This document shows, in pieces, positions 16,832 through 25,290 of a stretch of 64,000 nucleotides of DNA. Origin of the DNA: CALINF01 sp039980455 (GTDB lineage: Bacteria > Pseudomonadota > Gammaproteobacteria > Pseudomonadales > Halieaceae). The number at the start of each line of letters is the position of its first letter. Within the stretch, counting starts at the first letter, position 1. The stretch covers positions 1,178,001 through 1,242,000 of the forward strand of contig JBDXCG010000003.1 of NCBI GenBank assembly GCA_039980455.1, given 5' to 3'. The notes beneath the pieces were generated by a model, which was not told where the DNA came from, did not search any database, and saw only the letters and a list, made by a program, of their open reading frames with translations. Made by a program: the position numbers and the translations under genes.

Positions 16832-17959
16832 CTACGCTGCGGTACCCAATAAGGTATCGGCCAATAGCGCACGATGCCACGCCCCATCGCCCCAAAGGAC
16901 CTGACTGTGCTTCTGGCGCTTGAAATACAGATGTACAAAACACTCCCAGGTAAACCCGATGCCACCATGCGACTGCACGGAGCGGCCCGATGCGAAACCC
17001 GCCATATCACTCGCAGATGCCTTTGCCATATGCGCATACTTTCGCGCCTTTTCGGGCTCACTGTCTAAAGCACAGGCAGCGTTGTAAACCAGAGACTTGG
17101 CTTCATCAACCTTGACCATTACGTTGACTAAGGGATGCTTTACTGCCTGAAAAAAGCCCAATGCGTGGTCGAACTGTTTTCTTGCGGAAACGTACTCCAC
17201 CGATGTTTGCAATTGCCATTCGCCAGCACCCACCATGTCGGCAGCCGCCAAGGTCCAGATCGCAGGCATTGCCGCATCTAGCGCAGCGACACCATCATCG
17301 GCCACAAGTGTTGCAGCCACGTCGACAAAGCTAACGTGCGCCTGATCCCGAGTGAGGTCGACAATGGCATCGGGCTCAATCGTTACACCCGGCGCATCTG
17401 CAGCTACCCAATACAGCGAGACACCGTTATCCGTAGTCGCACTGACCAATAGCCTGTCGACTTTACGCGCATCCTGAACAAAGCTAGCAGAGCCGTTAAG
17501 TTTGCCATCGGCACAACGCACATCTGTGGATCCGGTATCCCAACTACCCTGCGCGTTCGTGATCGCCAGCGTAGCGCTAAGCCCTTCTACTATTTCCCCC
17601 AGCGGCGCTTCGGCCTGCGAACCGCAAGCCGCCAGTACATAAGTGGCATTGAGCGTAGGCAGCAATGGGCACGGGAATGCCGCGCGTCCCAGCTCCTCCG
17701 CCAGACCCGCTACTGCAACCACGGGCATGCCGATGCCACCGGCTGATTCGGGTACGGCCAGCATTGTCCAGCCCAGGTCTACCATCTGCTGCCAGGCATC
17801 ACGGTTCCACAAGCTCTGCGTCATACGCTCCGGGTTTGGGTCGGTCGCTACCAAGGCATGTAAGGCGTCAGTGGGTAAGTTTTCTGCGAAGAATTTGCGC
17901 GCCGATTCTTTCAGCAATGTGGCTTCTTCACCAAAGCCAAAATTATTTGGTTGTGACAT
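16832..17959 (-). CDS. Acyl-CoA dehydrogenase, small partner of a heteromeric pair
   Basis: This FAD-dependent dehydrogenase has about 375 residues. The C-terminal motif QSHGGIGFTWECFVHLYFKR is characteristic of the FadE27/FadE29-like subunits of steroid-degrading actinobacteria. Those form alpha2-beta2 enzymes with an adjacent partner. The N-terminal block GEEATLLKESARKFFAENLP is normal for the family. The ATG at 17959 is preferred over a longer frame because GGGAGAAACTC precedes it and the protein then starts like its relatives. Its partner gene ends 10 bases upstream. Oxidation of a bulky or side-chain acyl-CoA is likely; that is inference from the pair. Confidence 0.9.
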   Translation of the reverse strand: MSQPNNFGFGEEATLLKESARKFFAENLPTDALHALVATDPNPERMTQSLWNRDAWQQMVDLGWTMLAVPESAGGIGMPVVAVAGLAEELGRAAFPCPLLPTLNATYVLAACGSQAEAPLGEIVEGLSATLAITNAQGSWDTGSTDVRCADGKLNGSASFVQDARKVDRLLVSATTDNGVSLYWVAADAPGVTIEPDAIVDLTRDQAHVSFVDVAATLVADDGVAALDAAMPAIWTLAAADMVGAGEWQLQTSVEYVSARKQFDHALGFFQAVKHPLVNVMVKVDEAKSLVYNAACALDSEPEKARKYAHMAKASASDMAGFASGRSVQSHGGIGFTWECFVHLYFKRQKHSQVLWGDGAWHRALLADTLLGTAA

Positions 17960-17969
17960 GAGTTTCTCC

Positions 17970-19205
17970 CTATTTCGACTTCGGCATGCCGAGCACACGC
18001 TCGCCGAGAATATTTCTTTGCACTTCGCTGGTACCCGCCGCAATGGTCATCCCGTAGGAGTTCATGTAAGCCATTGGCCACTGACCACCAGAGGGGGCAT
18101 TTTCATCGCCCAAATACAGCGACGACGCTGCGCCTTGAATATCCACCGCCAGAGAGGCGATATCTTGTGAGTTCTCACTGGACAGCAGTTTGTTCTGCAA
18201 TTGCAGCCGCATCGGGTGGTCCAGCAGCGCAGGCACACGCGAACGGCGTTGATTGTGTTTGAGTGCTTCTTCGCGAATCACCATCTGCATCATACGATCG
18301 CGCAGTACTGGATCATCGGCTGCGGTCTTGCCATCTCTGGGCGTGTTGCGCGCCAGATCAAGCAGATTCGACGTGTTAGTCGCGTGGGTGGATTTGCTCT
18401 TAAGCCCACCCGCGCGGGGTGTTTGCAACTCGCCGGCGCCGCGTTCATGTAACAACGTGGTCATGGCTACCTGCCAGCCTTTGCCCAGCTCATCCAAGCG
18501 ATAGCAATCGTCAACTTCCAGGTCTTCAAACAACACTTCGTTGAAGCCAGTCTCACCTGTGATCTTGATCAAAGGGCGTACCGTAACCCCCTTGCCCAGC
18601 GCCGAGCGAATTGGCACCACAAAGTAAGACAATCCGTCGTACTTGTGGCTCTTATCCGTACGCAGCAAAAGAATCATCCACTCTGCAAAATGCGCAAGTG
18701 AGGTCCAGACCTTGTGGCCATTGATTACCCACTTGTCGCCCTTGCGCTCGGCGAAGGTTTGTACGTTCGCCAGATCAGAACCAGCGCCTGGCTCACTGAA
18801 GCCCTGACACCAGATATCCTCGCCCGAGAGCAAACGCGGCAGCAAATCTCGCTTGACGTCCTCCTGACCGTGGTACAGCACAGTTGGCGCTGCCATACCC
18901 AGTCCGATTACATTGGGGAAAAACGGCGTGCGCGCTCGAATCATTTCTTCATTGGCGACGCGCTGGCAATCATTACGCCCCCCGCCACCGACTTCCACCG
19001 GATAATCACACCCCACCAATCCAGCGTCGTAAGCGGACTTCTGCCAAGCCTGCAAATAGCCAAGCTGCTCCTCGGTCATAATCTCCAGCGGTGACAACGG
19101 CAACCGCACGGTGGGATCGGCAGGTCGATTGTCTGCAAGCCAGTCTCTACAGAAGCTGCGAAACTCCGCCTGCTCCTGGGTGTCTTTGCGTGCGCTTTCA
19201 CTCAT
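17970..19205 (-). CDS. Acyl-CoA dehydrogenase, large partner of a heteromeric pair
   Basis: The protein is 411 residues and carries the ACAD substrate/FAD motifs CQGFSEPGAGSDLA and WVINGHKVWTSLAH. It ends with MTIAAGTSEVQRNILGERVLG, the C-terminal FAD-contact motif. That last motif is missing in the partner encoded 10 bases downstream. Splitting of the motifs between two adjacent genes is the pattern of FadE26-27 and FadE28-29 type heterotetramers. GAGGAG sits 6 bases before the ATG at 19205. Likely substrates are steroid side-chain or other bulky acyl-CoAs, by analogy only. Confidence 0.92.
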   Translation of the reverse strand: MSESARKDTQEQAEFRSFCRDWLADNRPADPTVRLPLSPLEIMTEEQLGYLQAWQKSAYDAGLVGCDYPVEVGGGGRNDCQRVANEEMIRARTPFFPNVIGLGMAAPTVLYHGQEDVKRDLLPRLLSGEDIWCQGFSEPGAGSDLANVQTFAERKGDKWVINGHKVWTSLAHFAEWMILLLRTDKSHKYDGLSYFVVPIRSALGKGVTVRPLIKITGETGFNEVLFEDLEVDDCYRLDELGKGWQVAMTTLLHERGAGELQTPRAGGLKSKSTHATNTSNLLDLARNTPRDGKTAADDPVLRDRMMQMVIREEALKHNQRRSRVPALLDHPMRLQLQNKLLSSENSQDIASLAVDIQGAASSLYLGDENAPSGGQWPMAYMNSYGMTIAAGTSEVQRNILGERVLGMPKSK

Positions 19206-19272
19206 TGATTGCTCCTCGTGCTCTCGCAGTTGAACGAACGTTATGTTTATCCACTTTTGGGGTTATCTAGAC

Positions 19273-19515
19273 TCAGTAATGGGGGGGCTTTTCATCGTGA
19301 CCATCTGCCCCGTCACCCGCGGGCGCCTGACCCTGCTCATCCAGCCGCTGCTTCACAAGCTCCAATTGGCGCCTTAGCAGAAGTATTTCCTGCTGCTGCG
19401 CGCTAATCGCCTCGTTGAGGGTTGAGATGGTGTGCTCCTGAAAGGACAACTGCGTCTGCAATGCCTCCAGTTGGGTCTCGATATCCTCACTTGGGTTCAA
19501 TCCCCTGGCTCCCAT
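19273..19515 (-). CDS. slyX: SlyX family coiled-coil protein
   Basis: The protein has 80 residues. Residues about 10-60 form a heptad-rich coiled coil (LEALQTQLSFQEHTISTLNEA and onward). It ends in the conserved PPHY tetrapeptide that marks SlyX proteins. The role of SlyX is unknown in most species. The flanking minus-strand dehydrogenase genes and the divergent yciH gene show no functional link. Length and termini match the family well. Confidence 0.9.
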   Translation of the reverse strand: MGARGLNPSEDIETQLEALQTQLSFQEHTISTLNEAISAQQQEILLLRRQLELVKQRLDEQGQAPAGDGADGHDEKPPHY

Positions 19516-19595
19516 TGATTACTGAATATGATGAGCGCGTTAATATACGCAAGCTGATACATTTTTCCTACTTAATCACTACAGGGTAAGGCGCA

Positions 19596-19961
19596 ATGAG
19601 CAAACGAGACAAATCCGGCAGCACGCTGGTTTACTCAACCGATGTGGGACGTCGTTGCCCACAATGCCATCGAGCTGTTGCCGATTGCGTGTGTAGCAAA
19701 GATCGACCAGCAGCAACAGGCGACGGCATCGTGCGCCTGCGCCGCGAGACCAAGGGTCGTGGCGGCAAAGCCGTAACGCTCATAAGCGGGGTCCCGCTGG
19801 CGCAGCCGGAGTTAAAAGCATTGGCCAAGCGGTTGAAACAAAAATGCGGGGTCGGCGGTAGCGTCAAGGACTCAGAGATCGAAATTCAGGGGGACAAGAG
19901 AGACATTCTGCTCGAGGAGCTGACAAAAATGGGCTACACCGTAAAACGTGCTGGGGGCTAG
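19596..19961 (+). CDS. yciH: SUI1/eIF1-type translation factor YciH
   Basis: The protein has 121 residues. The N-terminal part has a CPQCHRAVADCVC stretch, a possible small zinc-binding segment. The SUI1 domain follows, with RRETKGRGGKAVTLISG and KALAKRLKQKCGVGGSVKDSEIEIQGD. YciH binds the ribosome and affects the fidelity of initiation in vitro. The gene is divergent from slyX with 80 bases between them. Family assignment is very secure. Confidence 0.94.
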   Translation: MSKRDKSGSTLVYSTDVGRRCPQCHRAVADCVCSKDRPAATGDGIVRLRRETKGRGGKAVTLISGVPLAQPELKALAKRLKQKCGVGGSVKDSEIEIQGDKRDILLEELTKMGYTVKRAGG

Positions 19962-20284
19962 CTTTTGACGAATATAGGTTCTATTTACTGATATTTAGAA
20001 CCATAATTCAGGAACTTTTTCCCGAAAACGCGTCTATTTTGAGCACTGTCGGCAGGCTAACTTCACTAGTTACAGCCCCTTCCCGAAAAAAAAGTAAAAT
20101 AAGTCTCGCAAACCGTTATTTTTATTGGATTTATTTTTTTCATGTGTTACAACATAACTCGTGAGCAAGGAACGATGGCCACAGGGATTTGATCTCAAGG
20201 CCATAAAAATAACCGAGCCACAGTAATAACCATAAAAAGTGAAGCAGTATCTGACGGAATTAGTATCCTGCGAGGAAGTGGACC
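19962..20284. other. AT-rich intergenic region, 323 bases
   Basis: It begins with the inverted repeat GGTTCTA/TAGAACC (19977-20002, 12-base loop) just after the yciH stop, a weak terminator candidate. Two copies of TTCCCGAAAA follow near 20020 and 20080. The AT-rich run 20115-20160 is promoter-like. A 6-bp inverted repeat ATGGCC/GGCCAT is at 20175-20204. No gene was seen. GAGGAAG precedes the ATG at 20285. Confidence 0.5.
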
Positions 20285-20674
20285 ATGTATGTCACCGCAG
20301 AGCACCTCAGGGACCAGGTCATCAGGCCTACCCTGAAATACCTTGGAGTTTGGACTCCTGATACGGAGTCCCTTCTTCTTGAGGCGGCAGTAGACGCACC
20401 CGATTTGGGTTTGTTTTCAGCCAGGAATGAAGGCTTGGGGTTATTCCATATCACTACAGCACAACACCGTGATATCTGGGATCGATACCTCGCGTTCAAA
20501 CCTGAAATCGCCAGCAGGGTCAGGGGACTCGCAAGCCAGCGAGCCTTTCTCAGCGACCCCGACAGCGAGCTGCAGACAAACCTGAGCTATTGTACTGCAA
20601 TAGCGTGGTTGCTCTATCAGCGCTCAAATGGGCAAGTAGAGGCATCCGGCAACAGCGAGTGGGCAACTGCCTGA
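20285..20674 (+). CDS. Orphan protein resembling phage lysozyme-like virion proteins
   Basis: The protein has 129 residues and no signal peptide or membrane helix. Its plan follows a family of small phage proteins: an N-terminal helix IRPTLKYLGVWTPDTESLLLEAA, then GLGLFHITTAQHRDIWDRYLAF, then a C-terminal SELQTNLSYCTAIAWLLYQRS. In the phage relatives, the first block ends in a Q-E-S motif and the second reads GxxQMEPATHxDIW. Here those become AAVDAP and FHITTAQHRDIW, so the likely catalytic glutamate is lost. No phage genes are nearby. It looks like a chromosomally kept, inactive copy. Family recall is from motifs and moderate. Confidence 0.7.
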   Translation: MYVTAEHLRDQVIRPTLKYLGVWTPDTESLLLEAAVDAPDLGLFSARNEGLGLFHITTAQHRDIWDRYLAFKPEIASRVRGLASQRAFLSDPDSELQTNLSYCTAIAWLLYQRSNGQVEASGNSEWATA

Positions 20675-20706
20675 GTGAAAAGCGTAGGGCCGCGTCACTG
20701 CTGACG

Positions 20707-21333
20707 TTAACCTGATCGCTGCACGCTGTGCCAATGCTGGAGATCCTCTGGTCGGTCTATATCGGCTAGCGGCTTCAGCAACCTCACGTTGACCCCGTGC
20801 TTCTCGGCGCGCTTTAGCGTTTCCGCTAGCACGTCATCCCCCCCCCATTTCATCTGTGTAAACAGCCAGGGAAATTCTCTGCGCATCGCCAGCAACACAT
20901 AGCCGCCATCGAGTGCTGGCCCCACAACCAATTCGGCCTTACCCAACGCCAGTAACGCATCTTGCAAATACTCAGGCGACAAGCCGGGACAGTCTGAACC
21001 TACCAGCACTGCCGCATCATACTCATCCAGATTCACTGCCAGCGCAGCCTGCATACGTTCGCCCAGGTCTTCACCTTGCTGAATGAAGCCAGCCGATACA
21101 CCGAGTGTCAGTAACTCCTGAAAAAGAGCATTATCTAGATCATCATCAACCCATATCTGCACATCTCCCAGGCCCGAGCCCAGCAGTATGCCCGCAGTAT
21201 GACGCACGAGGTCGCAATGTAAGTCGCAGGCAGCCTGCGCTGTGAGCGCCGGCAGCAAACGCGTCTTCACCTTGCCAGGGACAGGTGCTTTCGCAAACTG
21301 TATGAACACAGTATCGAGACGATCAGTGGCCAC
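20707..21333 (-). CDS. Glycosyltransferase, arsenosugar-biosynthesis type (TIGR04282-like)
   Basis: This is a GT-A-fold nucleotidyl-sugar transferase with FAKAPVPGKVKTRL near the start. The block VLVGSDCPGL and the site VVGPALDGGYVLLA follow, and it ends in LADIDRPEDL. It is 208 residues from the GTG at 21333, which overlaps the previous gene by 11 bases. An ATG at 21375 would add 14 residues. The GTG places the family start motif at the usual distance. The gene is third in the ArsS operon. In such clusters it is predicted to act on an arsenosugar or related intermediate; this is inferred from genome neighbourhood in other bacteria. Confidence 0.88.
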   Translation of the reverse strand: MATDRLDTVFIQFAKAPVPGKVKTRLLPALTAQAACDLHCDLVRHTAGILLGSGLGDVQIWVDDDLDNALFQELLTLGVSAGFIQQGEDLGERMQAALAVNLDEYDAAVLVGSDCPGLSPEYLQDALLALGKAELVVGPALDGGYVLLAMRREFPWLFTQMKWGGDDVLAETLKRAEKHGVNVRLLKPLADIDRPEDLQHWHSVQRSG

Positions 21334-22000
21334 GATAATACCCGGCCAGGGTTTGAGGGGAGACTCCGCACACATAGGCCAGTCGGATAGCCCACATTGT
21401 CAGAATCGTACGCACAATGCCATGCTGCTCCCAGCGTCGACTAGAGGTAACCGCAGGCGTGCTGACGATAGCCGGAGCGCAGCGCTTGCGTAGGCGTTTG
21501 CTGAGTTCAATGTCTTCCATGAGCGGTAGAGATGCAAAGCCATTAAGCAGGCTAAAAACATCAGAACGTACAAACAACATCTGATCGCCCGTAGCAACGC
21601 GTGTCAGTGCTGAGCGCTGGTTCATGAACCATTCGATCACGCGAAAAGGCGCGCTAGTGCCGCTCAGCTGAATCCGACAAAACCCCCACTCAGGCCGTGA
21701 TGCCAGAACACTCAGAAGCTCGTCCTCTGTACAACCGGGTACGGTATCCGCGTGCAGAAATATCAAATAATCAGCTGTGCAAGAAAAGCCGCCCAGATTC
21801 ATCTGGCTCGACCTACCGGGCTCTCCAAGCAGCAACTGGGCATTGCCGCGCAACACCTGTTTTGCAGTATCATCGCTACTACCGCCATCTACCACGCAGA
21901 TACTCGCACTGGGGAAACGGTGCTGGAGTGACTCTAGTAAACCCGCAATACTTTTGGCTTCATTCAGTACCGGAATGACAAACGCTACAGACGCGCTCAT
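21323..22000 (-). CDS. Family 2 glycosyltransferase, arsenosugar-biosynthesis type (TIGR04283-like)
   Basis: The protein is 225 residues. It begins MSASVAFVIPVLNEAKSI, has CVVDGGSSDDT (DGGS nucleotide-sugar motif) and LIFLHADT, with a C-terminal MEDIELSKRL site. This is the short GT2 group always found with ArsS and a second transferase. The ATG at 22000 overlaps the ArsS stop by 4 bases (ATGA), which also fixes the start against longer frames. There are no strong transmembrane helices. Sugar donor and acceptor are unknown. Confidence 0.9.
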   Translation of the reverse strand: MSASVAFVIPVLNEAKSIAGLLESLQHRFPSASICVVDGGSSDDTAKQVLRGNAQLLLGEPGRSSQMNLGGFSCTADYLIFLHADTVPGCTEDELLSVLASRPEWGFCRIQLSGTSAPFRVIEWFMNQRSALTRVATGDQMLFVRSDVFSLLNGFASLPLMEDIELSKRLRKRCAPAIVSTPAVTSSRRWEQHGIVRTILTMWAIRLAYVCGVSPQTLAGYYRGH

Positions 22001-22983
22001 CCAGCTTCCAAGGCACCACCACAACTACTGCCCTGCCCTGCTGTGCAGCCGTAGCAATGTTCGCCTGTAGTAATAGGACTACCGGATAGTTCAAAGTCCT
22101 GAAGCAGTTGTGACAGATGCCTCCGAGATCCGGGCTTGCTAGTAGCAGTCAATGGAGCCGCAAGCGCGAGATCCAGCATCTGGTTGAAGTCACAGTCGAA
22201 TAAATACCCCTGCCAGTCAATGCTGAGCATCGACTTACACATCACAGTATCCAGATTCTGCTCACTGAAGCTGTTGCGAAGCAATGTCATGTAATCGTGG
22301 TAATGACCTTGTGCAAGCAATACCGCTCCAAAGCGGCTGATCGGCATATTCGTAATGGTAAAAAGCTCGTTGAATACTATGCCGTGCTGCTCATTCAGCT
22401 CTCGCTTATAGTCTGCCTGCAGAGCCTCCTGCGGGGGCGGTAGCACTGCGCCCACCGGGTTGTAGACCAGGTTGAGTTGTAGTGCCGGATCCTTGCCATA
22501 GCCAAGGCTATTTAAGCGCTGTAGTGCGCGGATGCTGTCGTGATAAACCCCCTTGCCCCGCTGCTCTTCCACATTATCCTGGGAGTAGCATGGCAGTGAC
22601 GCGCTGACTTCTACTTGCTGCTCCGCCAAAAACTCTGCCAGCGACTCTTGCCCCGGCTCAAACATAACGGTGAGGTTGCAGCGATCAATAACCCGAATGT
22701 TTCGAGCTCGCGCCTGCGTTACCAAATAGCGAAAGTGCGGATTCATCTCAGGCGCACCGCCCGTGAGATCCAGGACAGTTGCGCCCGAGGTGTCCAGCAG
22801 GGTTAGCACCTGCTCTATGGTTGGCAGGTCCATCAATTCGGTACGGGACGGGCCTGCATTAACGTGGCAATGCACACAGCTTAAGTTGCACAAATAGCCC
22901 AAATTGACCTGAACAGTCTCCAACTTAGCGCGAAATATCGCTGGGAAATCGGTAGCCAGCAATAGTGGACGGGTATCTTGCAT
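21997..22983 (-). CDS. arsS: ArsS-family radical SAM protein (arsenosugar biosynthesis)
   Basis: This radical SAM enzyme carries the CX3CX2C cluster at Cys32, Cys36 and Cys39 (LCNLSCVHCHVNAGP). The C-terminal part ends in the ArsS-specific HCYGCTAGQGSSCGG block. The family is known for forming the arsenic-carbon bond that joins dimethylarsenite to the 5'-deoxyadenosyl group. Length is 328 residues, the normal size. It leads a three-gene operon with two glycosyltransferases and 4- and 11-base overlaps. No ArsM methyltransferase is in the window. The product could be an arsenosugar. Confidence 0.93.
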   Translation of the reverse strand: MQDTRPLLLATDFPAIFRAKLETVQVNLGYLCNLSCVHCHVNAGPSRTELMDLPTIEQVLTLLDTSGATVLDLTGGAPEMNPHFRYLVTQARARNIRVIDRCNLTVMFEPGQESLAEFLAEQQVEVSASLPCYSQDNVEEQRGKGVYHDSIRALQRLNSLGYGKDPALQLNLVYNPVGAVLPPPQEALQADYKRELNEQHGIVFNELFTITNMPISRFGAVLLAQGHYHDYMTLLRNSFSEQNLDTVMCKSMLSIDWQGYLFDCDFNQMLDLALAAPLTATSKPGSRRHLSQLLQDFELSGSPITTGEHCYGCTAGQGSSCGGALEAG

Positions 22984-23035
22984 AGAAAATCAGATCCGAC
23001 GGGTTATCAATGGAACAGCAAACTTACCTTATGCT

Positions 23036-24967
23036 TTAGTACAAACCTGTGAGCTCAGTTTCAGTAAGCAATGCAGCTTGCTGACCCTGCAAATAGGCAA
23101 ACACCACGTTATAGGACAGTACAGCCTGCACATAGTTGCGCGTTTCCCGAAACGGGATAGTCTCTACCCATATCTCTACAGACAATCGCTCATCTCCATT
23201 GTTGCGCCAGCGATCTACACGGTGCGGCCCAGCGTTGTAAGCTGCCAGCGCAAAAATACGATTCCCATCAAAACGATCGAGCAGTTGACGATAGTATGCG
23301 CTTCCAAGCAATACATTGTGCTCTACATCGTAGAGCGCGCCGGTGCTATGACTGCGCCCGATTTGCGAAGCCACTTGCTTACCAGTGGCAGGCATAACCT
23401 GCATAAGCCCCCGCGCACCGACTGGCGAGCGGGCCAGTGGGTAGAACGCACTCTCACGCCGGGCAATCGCCATGAGCTCCGTGGCGGGCACGCGCTGCAC
23501 ACCTCCAAAATGAGTGAACGTGTCTTGATACGGCATCGGGAAACGCAGATCCAATGCATCCCAGGCTTTGGCCTTATTGGCGGCGTCTATTGCCATACGA
23601 TGCCAACCGCGCTCGTAGGCCATTACGGCCAGCGCCTGCTGCTCACTCTCCCGGTCTCCTACCACCTTGTACCACTCTGAATGCGCGAGCTGTTCTTTAT
23701 CGTGAAAATACAGCTCCTCAATTCGCTGTACGGCCGGTAGTTTCTTCAGCGGTTCCTTGTCGCCCAAATCAACTACTACCGTGCGATGCTCAAAATTATA
23801 GGGCTGCCCTAACCGATCAGCAGCCAGAAAACCGTAGTAACCTCTCTCTGCGGCGACCGAGGCAAGTAACTTCTGGCTGGCCTGTGAATCTCCCTTTTGG
23901 CTCAGCGCCATCGCCCGCCAGTAGCGCCATACCGGCTCTTCCTGCTGCTCGGTGGTGAGCTTTTCCAATGTCGCCAGAACATCGTTCCAGGCACTTTCCT
24001 GCAGCGCCCAGCGCAGTCGAATTTCCACTAGCTTGTCTTCAGCCAGGCGGCTCAATGCGGATTCAACCCAGTGAAGATTTGTGCTGGATTTAGCAAACAG
24101 GCTGCGCAGCGCAATGGCATATTCCACCGTGTGCCGCTGCTCCTTGGAGAAGTCGATTGAACCTTGATAGTGCAACCAGTTATCCAGCGCCTTCTCGGGG
24201 CTGTAGCGCGCCAGGTACGCCAGTCCGTGGGACGCTATGTCAGCTGAATAGGGGGAGTCAGACGGAAGCGACTGCTGGCGCATCTGCTGGGGCTTACGAT
24301 AAACCGCCAGAAGCTTTTCCGACCAGGGGGCAAGCGCTGGGGAACCTTTTCGGGCGACGTAGCCCAGCAGCGAACGCTGGCGCGCATCAAATGCTTTGAG
24401 CATCCGCGACCAAATCACATCATCATCCAACTGCCCAGCCTTTAACCAGCTGGCAAATAGCGGATCACACTCCTTGGGCCTGGACTCACCATGATTCCAC
24501 AACCTTTCGGCGCCCTCCCATGCAGCCAACTCGTCACCGCTGGCCAGCAGTGCTCTAAAGTAATAGCACTTCAAGGTAATACTGTTGGGCTCGCGTGGCA
24601 TGACGGCTAGAAAATCATTCCAGCGCCTGTCCTTACCTGCCCGGGTGAGATAAACAGAAAGAAATCGATTGGGTAATGGCGAATCTTCGCTTTGGCTCAG
24701 GAACTGACGAGCCTCGGCGGGTCGGACTTTGGCAGGACTGCGGCTATATCGCGAGTAATCAAGATAAATTGCCAGCGGGTAATCATCCAAGTCGCTGCGT
24801 AAACGCTCATATTCCGTCCACTGACCACGGTCAATCGCTACGGTCGCATCATCATACTTCTCGCGATCAGGCAGCAACTGTTCAGGCGCTGCCGTTCCCT
24901 CTACTCCGACCGCCAGAACAACTGCCGCACAAAGCCCCCGTAATGACAGTTGGAACCGCACCGACAC
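23036..24967 (-). CDS. slt: Soluble lytic murein transglycosylase (Slt70)
   Basis: This is a periplasmic lytic transglycosylase that cleaves the MurNAc-GlcNAc bond of peptidoglycan. The N-terminal signal peptide is residues 1-26. A long superhelical U and L region follows. The C-terminal catalytic domain has Glu505 in RRESAFYP, then GARGLMQVMPATG and AAYNAGP. Length is 643 residues, against about 645 for E. coli Slt70. Start codons are GTG at 24967 or, with better spacing from AGAGGG, GTG at 24961. The gene stands alone between arsS and the tRNA. Confidence 0.93.
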   Translation of the reverse strand: MSVRFQLSLRGLCAAVVLAVGVEGTAAPEQLLPDREKYDDATVAIDRGQWTEYERLRSDLDDYPLAIYLDYSRYSRSPAKVRPAEARQFLSQSEDSPLPNRFLSVYLTRAGKDRRWNDFLAVMPREPNSITLKCYYFRALLASGDELAAWEGAERLWNHGESRPKECDPLFASWLKAGQLDDDVIWSRMLKAFDARQRSLLGYVARKGSPALAPWSEKLLAVYRKPQQMRQQSLPSDSPYSADIASHGLAYLARYSPEKALDNWLHYQGSIDFSKEQRHTVEYAIALRSLFAKSSTNLHWVESALSRLAEDKLVEIRLRWALQESAWNDVLATLEKLTTEQQEEPVWRYWRAMALSQKGDSQASQKLLASVAAERGYYGFLAADRLGQPYNFEHRTVVVDLGDKEPLKKLPAVQRIEELYFHDKEQLAHSEWYKVVGDRESEQQALAVMAYERGWHRMAIDAANKAKAWDALDLRFPMPYQDTFTHFGGVQRVPATELMAIARRESAFYPLARSPVGARGLMQVMPATGKQVASQIGRSHSTGALYDVEHNVLLGSAYYRQLLDRFDGNRIFALAAYNAGPHRVDRWRNNGDERLSVEIWVETIPFRETRNYVQAVLSYNVVFAYLQGQQAALLTETELTGLY

Positions 24968-25153
24968 ACCCTCTATAACCTATGACTTGAGATTACCGTG
25001 TTGCTGCCAACCGATGGGCGCACACTGCATCCAGAGGGTCAGAGTGATAGGTGTCGCACTCGAATGCAAGCAGTCCGGCAAAAATATCACTCACCTAAAA
25101 CGCCACGGGTGAGCCCGACGATTCTGCCGTGACACGCGATCGCCCCCGAAGGC

Positions 25154-25182
25154 TTGCTATCGTGGCGACAGCACGGAATAAT
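25154..25182 (+). promoter_or_regulatory. Promoter of the tRNA-Arg gene
   Basis: TTGCTA at 25154-25159 and AATAAT at 25177-25182 are separated by exactly 17 bases. A GC-rich discriminator (TCACGCGCC) follows, typical of stringently controlled stable-RNA promoters. Transcription would start about 10 bases before the tRNA. Confidence 0.65.
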
Positions 25183-25198
25183 TCACGCGCCATGTCTA

Positions 25199-25275
25199 CC
25201 GCCCTTAGCTCAGCTGGATAGAGCGTCCCCCTCCTAAGGGGAAGGTCTCAGGTTCGAATCCTGAAGGGCGGGCCA
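25199..25275 (+). tRNA. tRNA-Arg (anticodon CCT)
   Basis: A full cloverleaf is present. The acceptor CCGCCCT pairs with AGGGCGG. The D-stem is GCTC/GAGC. The anticodon stem is TCCCC/GGGGA with loop CTCCTAA and anticodon CCT at 25233-25235. The T-stem is TCAGG/CCTGA with loop TTCGAAT. The discriminator base is G and the CCA end is encoded. It decodes AGG arginine codons. Confidence 0.97.
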
Positions 25276-25290
25276 TCAAAGGAAACTTCA

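Noticed and set aside
19977..20002. Riboswitch or terminator after yciH
   Set aside because: The 7-bp repeat has a 12-base AT-rich loop and no T-run; no known riboswitch pattern was seen.
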